Source: Pseudomonas sp. 6D_7.1_Bac1 (lineage in GTDB: Bacteria; Pseudomonadota; Gammaproteobacteria; Pseudomonadales; Pseudomonadaceae). Taken from it: DNA of 64,000 nt. Every line of letters starts with the position of its first letter. Positions within the stretch are counted from its first letter, which is position 1. The DNA lies in assembly GCF_025465945.1 (NCBI RefSeq), contig NZ_JANLNW010000078.1, forward strand, positions 1-64,000, written 5' to 3'. Below are positions 17,178-24,637 of the stretch, piece after piece. Both the position numbers and the translations under genes were made by a program. A model generated the notes under the pieces. It saw only the letters and a list, made by a program, of their open reading frames with translations. It had not been told where the DNA came from and did no database searches.

Positions 17178-18303
17178 CCGGACGTAGCAACAGGCCGCCA
17201 CTGATGAGCAAACCGCTGCCGGCGATCATCAACGCCGGTTGCAAGCCACCGCTGAAGTGGCTGCTGAGCGCCGCCAGCAATGGCCCACTGAGCTGACCCA
17301 CGGCGAAGCACGCGGTCAGCAGGCCGGCGTTGCGCTGGGTGGCATGCGGCGCCAGTTCTCGTGAGCGCTGCATCACCAGTTGCATGCAGGCCAGAAACGG
17401 CGTGCCGCAGAGGATCACCCCCAGGGCCAGACCGAGACCGCTGCCCAGCAGGCACGCGAAGACCCCGGCCGCTTGCAGCCACAACGTCGCGATCAACCAG
17501 TGACGCGTGGCATCGGGTTTATGCTTGCGCAGACTTACCAGCAACACACCGGTGGCGGCCGCCAGGCCAAAGCATGGCCAGAATAGATCCGCCTGCCATT
17601 GACCCTGGAAACGTGCGCTGGCCATCTGCGACAGGAAGGTCGCTGGGATGATGTAGCCCAGACCATACAAGGCGTAGATCAAACCCAGTCGCGGGATTCC
17701 GGCACTCCTTGAGGCGACGACGGTGGGGGCTGCTGCCACGCTCGTGGCCGGTTGCGGCAGGATCGGCAGAATCACCAACAGCATTGCCAGCCCCACACCG
17801 GCATACACCAGCCACAAGGTCGCAGAGCTTTGTCCGAACAGGTTCGAGCCGAGTGCGAGCAAACCCGTCAGAAAAATCCCCAGCCCTGGCCCGGCAAATA
17901 CCAGCGCGCCGAGCCGTGGGCGCCCGGCCGCCAGTGCCAATGGCTGACTCAACGCGGTGATCATCACCAGTACCCAGGCGCTGGCGACACCGGTCCCAAA
18001 GCGCAAAAACAGATGCGGCCAAAAGCCCTTGGCCCAGAACGAGGCGAGGGTCAGCAGCACGCACAGCCACAAACCACTGAGTAAGCGCTGACGGACTTGT
18101 TCAGGGCGACGGGCGAACATCGCGTCCACGGCACCGATGAAGTAGCCCAGGTAATTGGCTGCCGCAATCAGGCCAGCGGCGGTCAGGTCGATCTGACCTT
18201 CGCTGAGTAAATGCGGCAGCTGTGGGGTGAGGGCAAAGCGGCCAATGCCCATGGCCATCATCAAGGCAATGAAACTGGCGAGTAAGCGAACAAACGGCGA
18301 CAT
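17113..18303 (-). CDS. YbfB/YjiJ-like MFS transporter
   Basis: The 396-residue product has about twelve membrane helices and starts with SFIALMMAMGIGRFALTPQLPHLL, the hallmark of the YbfB/YjiJ branch of the major facilitator superfamily. The substrate is unknown. It is divergent from a LysR regulator 103 bases away, which probably controls it. The 3' end overlaps the EamA gene by 65 bases on the opposite strand. Confidence 0.9.
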   Translation of the reverse strand: MSPFVRLLASFIALMMAMGIGRFALTPQLPHLLSEGQIDLTAAGLIAAANYLGYFIGAVDAMFARRPEQVRQRLLSGLWLCVLLTLASFWAKGFWPHLFLRFGTGVASAWVLVMITALSQPLALAAGRPRLGALVFAGPGLGIFLTGLLALGSNLFGQSSATLWLVYAGVGLAMLLVILPILPQPATSVAAAPTVVASRSAGIPRLGLIYALYGLGYIIPATFLSQMASARFQGQWQADLFWPCFGLAAATGVLLVSLRKHKPDATRHWLIATLWLQAAGVFACLLGSGLGLALGVILCGTPFLACMQLVMQRSRELAPHATQRNAGLLTACFAVGQLSGPLLAALSSHFSGGLQPALMIAGSGLLISGGLLLRPVKVAQALCANDGAATALRSQK

Positions 18304-18406
18304 GGTCAGGATTCCTGCAAAGGAGCAATGACCGTCAGGCTAGGACTGATTGACTTTCTTTAAAAATGAATAATAGTGAGCAACTTGTTCTTGTTTGGAG
18401 AAAGGT

Positions 18407-19342
18407 GTGGAGTTCAGCCAATTGCGTATCTTCCAGGCCGTGGCCGAGGAAGGTTCCATCACTCGGGCCGCCGAACGCCTGCATCGGGTGCCGTCAAACC
18501 TGTCGACCCGGCTCAAGCAACTTGAGGATCAGTTGGGTGTAGAGCTGTTCCTGCGCGAGCGTCAGCGCTTGCAGCTTTCGCCCGCAGGCAAAGTGCTGCT
18601 GGACTACACCGCCAAGCTGTTTGCCCTGCATGACGAAGCCCATGCGGCGGTACAGGGCGGGCAACCGGCTGGCGATTTCGTACTTGGCACCATGTACAGC
18701 ACTGCGGCGATTCATCTGCCGGCGTTGCTGGCACGCTATCACCGCACTTATCCGGCGGTGAACCTGCAAGTGCAGTCCGCGCCCAGCGGTGAGCTGCTTG
18801 AAGGCCTGCTCAGCGGTCGCCTTGATGCCGCGCTGGTGGATGGCCCGCTGGAGCTGGCCGGGCTCGACGGTGTGCCGCTGTGTGACGAAAAACTGGTGCT
18901 GATCAGCGAGGCCGATCATCCGCCGGTACGCAGTGCACTGGATGTGCAGGGGCGCTCGGTGTTTACCTTTCGTCAGGGCTGTTCCTACCGGATGCGCCTG
19001 GAGGCCTGGTTTGCTCACGACCACGCGGCGATGGGCCGGGCGATGGAGATCGAGTCCTATCAAGGGATGCTGGCCTGTGTGATTGCCGGCTCCGGCGTGG
19101 CGCTGATGTCCGAGTCGATGCTGGCCAGCCTGCCGGGGCGCGAGAGCGTGGCCGTGCATCCGTTGGCCGAGCCATTCGCCAGTGCCACCACCTGGCTGAT
19201 GTGGCGCAAGGGCATGGTCGGCGCCAATCTCAATGCCTGGATCGAAGTGCAACAAGCGGCGTTCGGTGGTGGTTGCCCGGTTGGGGCTGATTTTGATGGA
19301 TTCGGTAACAGATCTTTGCGTACTGAGGCGAGCATTGCGTAA
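18407..19342 (+). CDS. LysR-family regulator, divergent from the MFS gene
   Basis: The N-terminal helix-turn-helix reads FSQLRIFQAVAEEGSITRAA and RVPSNLSTRLKQLEDQLGVELF, followed by a LysR substrate-binding domain (about residues 90-290). GTG 18407 is preferred: GGAG and AAAGG lie just upstream, while TTG 18395 has nothing comparable. The 18304-18406 gap is AT-rich and should carry the operator and both promoters. The inducer is unknown; PtrR-like regulators have a similar sequence. Confidence 0.9.
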   Translation: MEFSQLRIFQAVAEEGSITRAAERLHRVPSNLSTRLKQLEDQLGVELFLRERQRLQLSPAGKVLLDYTAKLFALHDEAHAAVQGGQPAGDFVLGTMYSTAAIHLPALLARYHRTYPAVNLQVQSAPSGELLEGLLSGRLDAALVDGPLELAGLDGVPLCDEKLVLISEADHPPVRSALDVQGRSVFTFRQGCSYRMRLEAWFAHDHAAMGRAMEIESYQGMLACVIAGSGVALMSESMLASLPGRESVAVHPLAEPFASATTWLMWRKGMVGANLNAWIEVQQAAFGGGCPVGADFDGFGNRSLRTEASIA

Positions 19343-19414
19343 GACTTCGGACTACTATCTGTATGAAGCGTCTATAGAACCCGGTCGCTCAGCATTACCC
19401 TGAAGGGGGGCACC

Positions 19415-19543
19415 ATGAAAGAGAAATTGCAAAACTGGCTCCATGACCTTGGTGTCGCGCTTGGTTTGATCGAACCACCTCTGCAGCCCGTGCCTGTGCG
19501 CACTGACGATGAGCAACGCCGTCGGCAGCAAACCCGCCGCTAA
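19415..19543 (+). CDS. Small conserved 42-residue protein
   Basis: A short frame starts at ATG 19415 with AAGGGGGG five bases upstream and ends at TAA 19541-19543. The product MKEKLQNWLHDLGVALGLIE and a Pro/Arg-rich tail (PPLQPVPVRTDDEQRRRQQTRR) form one amphipathic helix plus a basic end. A strong ribosome binding site, good codon use and an immediately following long terminator support it. Function unknown. Confidence 0.7.
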   Translation: MKEKLQNWLHDLGVALGLIEPPLQPVPVRTDDEQRRRQQTRR

Positions 19544-19559
19544 GCACCTTCCAACGCCG

Positions 19560-19637
19560 AAGATCGTAGCCTTCGACAGCCCCTGCTGGCATCGCGCCAA
19601 ACCGTAGGAGCTGTCGAAGGCTGCGATCTTTTTATTT
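19560..19637 (+). terminator. Long terminator hairpin with REP-like arms
   Basis: AAGATCGTAGCCTTCGACAG (from 19560) pairs with CTGTCGAAGGCTGCGATCTT (to 19630), followed by TTTATTT. The GATCGCAGCCTTCGACAG arm is a common dispersed element of Pseudomonas genomes. Confidence 0.7.
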
Positions 19638-19644
19638 CTGCAGA

Positions 19645-19681
19645 CGAAAAAAAACGGGTGTGGCAACCGACGCCACACCCG
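19645..19681 (-). terminator. Terminator of the SSS transporter gene
   Basis: CGGGTGTGGC (19655-19664) and GCCACACCCG (19672-19681) form a perfect 10-base stem. On the minus strand it is followed by a run of T (the A run at about 19647-19654). Confidence 0.8.
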
Positions 19682-19713
19682 CCGAAGAAAGCGGTTCTAT
19701 TTTGAGTCTGTGA

Positions 19714-21093
19714 TCAGGCAGCGCTGGCCTGGGCAATCGGGCGCGGGGACAGCAGGCTGACCACGACGAAGCTGATCAGGCCCACAGCCAGGCTGTAGTA
19801 GATCGGCGTATTGGCATCCAGGCCATCCTTGAACATGAACACCAGGGCGGTGACGAAGCCTAGGCCCATGCTGGCGATAGCGCCGGAGGTGGTTGCACGT
19901 TTCCAGAAAATGGCGCCGATCAATGGGACCAACATGCCGCCCACCAACAGGTTGTAGGCCAGGGTCAGGGCGCTGATCACGTCGCTTACCACCAGGGCGA
20001 TACCCAGCACGATAATGCCGGTGAGCAGGGTGAACAGGCGGTTGATTTTCAGGCTCGACTGTTTACCGCCGCGCAGTTTAGGCAGCAGGTCTTCGGTCAG
20101 GGTGGTGGAAGCGGCGAGCAGGCCGGCGCTGGCGGTGGACATCATGGCCGCCAGGGCAGCAGCGATCACCAGGCCACGAATGCCATCCGGCAGCGAAGCT
20201 TTGACGATCGCGGCGAAGGCGTTGTTGACGTTGCCCAGGTCCGGGATCAGCACATGAGCAGCCATACCGATCAGGGCACAAGCCAGGCCGTAGAAAATGC
20301 AGTAGACACCGGCGACGGTACCTGCGTACTGAGCGACTTTTTCGTTCTTGGCGGTGAACACCCGTTGCCAGATGTCCTGACCGATCAGGATGCCGAAGAA
20401 GTAGATCATGAAGTAGGTGATGATGGTGTCCCAGCCAATGGTGGTGAAGCTGAAGCTGGACGCTGGCAGTTTCGCCACCAACTGATCCCAGCCACCCACG
20501 CGGTACAGGCAGATTGGCAACAGGATGAACATCAGACCGACGGTCTTGATCACGAACTGAACGATATCGGTCAGGGTCAGCGACCACATGCCGCCGATGG
20601 TCGAATACACCACCACCACGCCACCGCCGAGTACTACCGAAATCCAGAACGGCAGGCCGAACAGCACTTGCAGCACGGTGCCGATGGCCAGGATTGAGGT
20701 CACGCCGATCATCAGCGCGTAGGCCAGCATGATCACCGCACTGGCTTGACGCGCCATTGGGTTGTAGCGCTTTTCGAGGATCTGGGTAACGGTGAAGATC
20801 TTCAGTTTGAGCAGCGGCTTGGCCAGGAACAGGTTCAGCGCGATGATTCCACAGCCCAGTGCAGCACAGAGCCAGAAACCGGAAATGCCGTGGACGTAGC
20901 CCAGGCGAACGGTACCGACGGTCGATGCGCCGCCCAGTACGGTGGCGGCCATGGTGCCCATGTACAGGGTTGGACCGAGGTTACGACCGGCCACGAGGTA
21001 GTCTTCGTGGGTCTTGGCCTTGCGCATGCCGTAATAGCCCAGCACCAGCATGCCGGCGGCATAGATGAGTACAACGAATAAATCCAAAGCCAT
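19714..21093 (-). CDS. Sodium:solute symporter (SSS), probable guanidino compound uptake
   Basis: The 459-residue product has 12-13 membrane helices and SSS family motifs, including AGRNLGPTLYMGTMAATVLGG near the N-terminus and the conserved helix GLVIAAALAAMMSTASAGLL. It takes up a solute with sodium. Its place next to a guanidinobutyrase gene, as at the gbuA locus of P. aeruginosa, suggests 4-guanidinobutyrate as the substrate; that is inferred from context. A REP pair and about 440 bases separate it from gbuA on the same strand. Confidence 0.9.
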   Translation of the reverse strand: MALDLFVVLIYAAGMLVLGYYGMRKAKTHEDYLVAGRNLGPTLYMGTMAATVLGGASTVGTVRLGYVHGISGFWLCAALGCGIIALNLFLAKPLLKLKIFTVTQILEKRYNPMARQASAVIMLAYALMIGVTSILAIGTVLQVLFGLPFWISVVLGGGVVVVYSTIGGMWSLTLTDIVQFVIKTVGLMFILLPICLYRVGGWDQLVAKLPASSFSFTTIGWDTIITYFMIYFFGILIGQDIWQRVFTAKNEKVAQYAGTVAGVYCIFYGLACALIGMAAHVLIPDLGNVNNAFAAIVKASLPDGIRGLVIAAALAAMMSTASAGLLAASTTLTEDLLPKLRGGKQSSLKINRLFTLLTGIIVLGIALVVSDVISALTLAYNLLVGGMLVPLIGAIFWKRATTSGAIASMGLGFVTALVFMFKDGLDANTPIYYSLAVGLISFVVVSLLSPRPIAQASAA

Positions 21094-21147
21094 GAAGCGT
21101 GTCTCCGATTGTCTTTCTTATATGAGTCTCGTAAGAGCAAGGCTTGC

Positions 21148-21239
21148 TGTGGCGAGGGAGCTTGCTCCCGCTGGGCCGCGTAGCGGTCCTAAAATTGCGA
21201 CTGCTGCGCAGTCGAACGGGAGCAAGCTCCCTCGCCACA
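21148..21239. repeat. REP-type inverted pair
   Basis: Outer arms TGTGGCGAGGGAGCTTGCTC and its complement close a pair of palindromes. This is type A of the two REP families seen in the window (GGCGAGGGAGCTTGCTCCC arms). Confidence 0.85.
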
Positions 21240-21269
21240 AAAGCTCTGTCCTTACGGGTAATGCTTGAG

Positions 21270-21440
21270 TCAGGCGGTTTTGCGCATGACCGGTTCAGCG
21301 AGCAAATCCGTGCCCTTGCTGCCCGAACACTGCTGCTGTTTCGGGGGAGCAGGCTCGACAACGTCAGCGGTCGCACAACGCCGGATTGGCATTGCACGAC
21401 AGCAACGGTTGTTCGAGGGTGTAGAAAACGAAGCCGGCAT
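21270..21440 (-). CDS. Possible 56-residue small protein between gbuA and the symporter
   Basis: A minus-strand frame from ATG 21440 to TGA 21270-21272 reads MPASFSTPSNNRCCRAMPIR and continues with a Pro/Gln-rich part and GTDLLAEPVMRKTA. The C-terminal half looks protein-like and has Pseudomonas codon use. There is no good ribosome binding site, and two other frames stay open over part of it. It may be real, or the end of an older gene broken by frameshift. No family recognised. Confidence 0.3.
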   Translation of the reverse strand: MPASFSTPSNNRCCRAMPIRRCATADVVEPAPPKQQQCSGSKGTDLLAEPVMRKTA

Positions 21441-21537
21441 CGGCGCTCAAGCAAGCGTGGTGATCGTTGCGGGCGAACGCCGACACCCGTCAGGCGGCGG
21501 CTTTCAAAACCTGATCACGTTCGCTTGGCGTCAAGCC

Positions 21538-22488
21538 TCAGCGGTGAGCCACGCCCGGCAGTACGCAGAGCATTTCGTACAGCAGGTTGGCGCCCAGCAG
21601 CGAGGTGTTGCCGGTGGTGTCGTAAGGCGGCGAGACTTCGACCAGATCGCAGCCAACCAGGTCGAGGCCCTGGCAGCCACGAACGATTTCGATCGCCTGG
21701 ATGGTCGTCAGACCACCGATTTCAGGGGTGCCGGTACCTGGAGCCCAGGCCGGGTCGATGCCGTCGATGTCGAAACTCAGGTACACCGGACCGCCGCCGA
21801 CTTTTTCGCGGACTTCAGCCATCAGTGATTCCAGCGATTTGTGCCAGCACTCTTCAGCCTGAACCACACGGAAGCCCTGCTTGCGGCTCCAGTTGAAGTC
21901 TTCAGCGGTGTAACCCTGAGCCCGCAGACCGATTTGCACGACGCGGTCGCAGTCCAGAAGGCCTTCTTCCACGGCGCGGCGGAAAGTAGTGCCGTGGGCG
22001 ATTTTCTCGCCGAACATGTGATCGTTCACATCGGCGTGGGCGTCGATGTGCACCAGACCGACCTTGCCGTGCTTTTTATGGATGGCACGCAGGATCGGCA
22101 GGGTGATGGTGTGGTCGCCACCGAGGGTCAGCGGGATCACGTCGTGTTCGAGGATCTCGTTGTAAGACTCTTCGATGATGCGCACGGCGTCCAGCAGGTT
22201 GAAGGTGTTGATCGCCACGTCACCGATGTCGGCAACCGACAGCGAGTCGAACGGCGCAGCACCGGTGGCCATGTTGTACGGGCGGATCATGACCGATTCA
22301 GCACGGATCTCACGCGGCCCGAAGCGGGTGCCGGGGCGCAGCGAAGTACCGATGTCCAGCGGCACGCCAATGAAGGCAGCGTCCAGGCCGGCAGCGGTTT
22401 TCAAGTGGGGGAGTCGCATCATGGTGGCGATGCCGCCGAAGCGCGGCATTTCATTGCCGCCCAGTGGTTGGTGAAGAATCTTGTCCAC
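21538..22488 (-). CDS. gbuA: Guanidinobutyrase (ureohydrolase family)
   Basis: The 316-residue product is an agmatinase/arginase-family enzyme with all manganese-binding motifs: GGDHTITLP, HIDAHADVND and SFDIDGIDP. The N-terminus (MDKILHQPLGGNEMPRFGGI) and overall sequence match Pseudomonas GbuA, which splits 4-guanidinobutyrate into 4-aminobutyrate and urea in the arginine dehydrogenase/arginine decarboxylase routes. The flanking divergent LysR gene (GbuR type) and symporter support this over agmatinase or guanidinopropionase, but closely related ureohydrolases are hard to separate by eye. Confidence 0.82.
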   Translation of the reverse strand: MDKILHQPLGGNEMPRFGGIATMMRLPHLKTAAGLDAAFIGVPLDIGTSLRPGTRFGPREIRAESVMIRPYNMATGAAPFDSLSVADIGDVAINTFNLLDAVRIIEESYNEILEHDVIPLTLGGDHTITLPILRAIHKKHGKVGLVHIDAHADVNDHMFGEKIAHGTTFRRAVEEGLLDCDRVVQIGLRAQGYTAEDFNWSRKQGFRVVQAEECWHKSLESLMAEVREKVGGGPVYLSFDIDGIDPAWAPGTGTPEIGGLTTIQAIEIVRGCQGLDLVGCDLVEVSPPYDTTGNTSLLGANLLYEMLCVLPGVAHR

Positions 22489-22683
22489 GGGTATGGCCTC
22501 ATCATCATTGTTTTATTTATGGGGTTGCTCCGTGCAAAAGGAATGCACAGGCACCTGTTGAGCGGATTCTGCGAAATGTAGTACGGGAGAAGAATCGCTG
22601 CCGGCAAATACTTAGTTCAGATTTTTCTAAACTAATGGCCGTGGCAACGATAGACTTCACAAACTCACGGGAAGGACACCCAA

Positions 22684-22816
22684 CTTGTGGCGAGGGAGCT
22701 TGCTCCCGCTCGGCTGCGTAGCGGCCGCAAACCGGCGAACGCGGAGTGCCTGGATAAGCACCACAACCGGAGGGGCCGTTTCACGGCCCAGCGGGAGCAA
22801 GCTCCCTCGCCACAAG
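22684..22816. repeat. REP-type inverted pair in the gbuA-gbuR gap
   Basis: Arms CTTGTGGCGAGGGAGCTTGC (22684 on) and the complement (to 22816) enclose a spacer of about 85 bases. It lies between the divergent gbuA and gbuR genes. Promoter and operator for gbuA should lie between 22489 and 22683, which is AT-rich near 22600-22650. Confidence 0.8.
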
Positions 22817-22853
22817 AAACGCGCGCTTTCCCTTGCAACCGGAGCCTCCTCCC

Positions 22854-23747
22854 ATGGCCAACGCCTTACCCGACCTGAAACTATTGCGCATCTTCGTCAG
22901 CGTGGTGCGCCATCAGGGGTTTGCCAACGCCCAGCAGGAGCTCAACCTCTCGACCTCGGCCATCAGCACCTACATGAGCCAGCTCGAAGCGGCGCTGGGG
23001 CTGGTGCTCTGCCATCGTGGGCGTGGCGGCTTCAGTCTGACCAGCAAGGGGGAGTTGTTCCATCAGGAGACCCTGCGCCTGCTCGGCGAACTCGAAGGTT
23101 TCGAGCAATACGCCGCCGCGCTCAAGGGCGAACTGCGCGGCACGCTCAACCTCGGGGTACTCGACTCGACCGTCAGTGACAAGGCCTTGCCGTTCGCCGA
23201 AGCCATTGGCGCCTACAGCCAGGAACACCCAGCGGTGCATTTACACCTGTCGGTGATGAGCCCTTACGAGCTGCAGCTCGGCGTGCAAGACAACCGCCTC
23301 GATCTGGCCATCGGCTCGTTCTCCACGCGCATGAGCGGGCTGGTCTACATGCCGCTCTACCGTGAACAGCACTGGTTGTATTGCAGCAACCGTCATCCGT
23401 TGTTCACCGAGCGGCGGATTCCCGAGCAACTGATCACTCAGCAACGCATGGTCGGTCGCGGTTACTGGAGCCAGGCCGAATTAGCCCGCCACGGCTTCAA
23501 ACACAGCGCGGCGACCGTGGAGAGTATGGAAGCGCAGCTGATTCTGGTGCTGTCCGGTGCCTACATCGGCTACCTGCCAGAGCACTACGCCCAGGCGTGG
23601 GCCGACAAGGGTGATTTGCGCGTGCTATTGCCGGCCACCTTCGGCTATCAGGCGCCGTTTTCGATGATCGTGCGGCGCGGACGCAGCCGTGAGCCGTTGA
23701 TCCAGACGTTCCGCGATCTGCTCAAAGCCCAATTGAATCAGACCTGA
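22854..23747 (+). CDS. gbuR: LysR-family activator of the guanidinobutyrate genes
   Basis: The 297-residue product has a LysR helix-turn-helix (LKLLRIFVSVVRHQGFANAQ and LSTSAISTYMSQLEAALG) and an effector domain. It is divergent from gbuA, like GbuR of P. aeruginosa, which responds to 4-guanidinobutyrate. ATG 22854 has GGAG nine bases upstream. The REP pair placed between it and gbuA means that its operator is on the gbuA side or that gbuR is expressed independently. The stop is two bases before the next gene. Confidence 0.82.
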   Translation: MANALPDLKLLRIFVSVVRHQGFANAQQELNLSTSAISTYMSQLEAALGLVLCHRGRGGFSLTSKGELFHQETLRLLGELEGFEQYAAALKGELRGTLNLGVLDSTVSDKALPFAEAIGAYSQEHPAVHLHLSVMSPYELQLGVQDNRLDLAIGSFSTRMSGLVYMPLYREQHWLYCSNRHPLFTERRIPEQLITQQRMVGRGYWSQAELARHGFKHSAATVESMEAQLILVLSGAYIGYLPEHYAQAWADKGDLRVLLPATFGYQAPFSMIVRRGRSREPLIQTFRDLLKAQLNQT

Positions 23748-23749
23748 CC

Positions 23750-24346
23750 ATGTCCAGAATCCAATGCCCGCGCTGTCTGCGCCCGCAAACCCATTGCCTG
23801 TGCCCGTTGATCCCCAGTCTCGACAGCCGCACCCGAGTGCTGCTGTTGCAACATCCCAGCGAAGTGAACCATGCGCTGAACACCGCGCGGCTGGCGGCGT
23901 TAGGGCTGAACAATGCCGAACTGATCGTCGGCGAAGTGTTCGAGGATTTGCCGCACCTGTTGAATCAACCCGGTTATCAGGCGCGCTTGCTGTTCCCGGC
24001 CGACGACGCGCAACCGTTGCGGGCCTATACGCCCTCCGATCAACCGTTGCTGCTGGTAGTGCCGGACGGCACCTGGCGCAAGGCGCGCAAGTTGCTGCAC
24101 CTCAATCCATTGCTCGCGGCGTTGCCCCGCGTGACGTTGGCCGAAGGTGGTGTGTCCCGTTATCGCTTGCGCAAGGCGCCGGGGCCTGGGGCGTTGTCGA
24201 CGGTGGAGGCGATTGTGCAGGCGTTGCAAGCCCTCGAAGCTTCCACGAACTTCGAGCCGTTGCTACGGCCGTTTGAGGCATTGATTGAGGGGCAGATCGC
24301 GGCGATGGGAGAGGAGGTTTTTCTGCGTAATCATGGTGCGACCTGA
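23750..24346 (+). CDS. DTW-domain tRNA-uridine aminocarboxypropyltransferase
   Basis: The 198-residue product begins with a zinc-binding cluster (CPRCLRPQTHCLC) and has the DTW-type motif PDGTWRKARKLL and the C-terminal RYRLRKAP. This family (E. coli TapT) transfers the 3-amino-3-carboxypropyl group of S-adenosylmethionine to uridine 47 of tRNA to give acp3U. It starts two bases after the gbuR stop, so it is probably co-transcribed, without an obvious functional link. Confidence 0.88.
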   Translation: MSRIQCPRCLRPQTHCLCPLIPSLDSRTRVLLLQHPSEVNHALNTARLAALGLNNAELIVGEVFEDLPHLLNQPGYQARLLFPADDAQPLRAYTPSDQPLLLVVPDGTWRKARKLLHLNPLLAALPRVTLAEGGVSRYRLRKAPGPGALSTVEAIVQALQALEASTNFEPLLRPFEALIEGQIAAMGEEVFLRNHGAT

Positions 24347-24637
24347 TCGTTGCCATGCTCTGTGTACCACGGGGAATGGGGGTGTGGCAGAGCCGAAGGT
24401 CTCCCTCCTTTTCGCCGTTTACTTTTCTCGACGCAAAAAAAGTGGAGTGGGTAACGAGACAGACTGATTACCATTAATGAATCTGTCCCGTTTTTTGACA
24501 TAAAAAGGGGACGAATAAATAAATTCGTCCCTTTTTCTGTACCCGGTATTAGTTGACCACCGCACCTCGATAGATGCATTTTCCACCTATCGAGGTGTCC
24601 GGGGAAATTAGACCACTACAGACCACTGCAACCTTCT
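24347..24637. terminator. Convergent gap with bidirectional terminator hairpins
   Basis: An A-rich/T-rich hairpin (AAAAAGGGGACGAAT, 24502 on, with ATTCGTCCCTTTTT to 24535, one bulge) can end transcription in both directions. Next to it a perfect 11-base inverted repeat, CACCTCGATAG (24563-24573) and CTATCGAGGTG (24587-24597), has a 13-base loop and no T run. No gene is seen. Confidence 0.6.
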
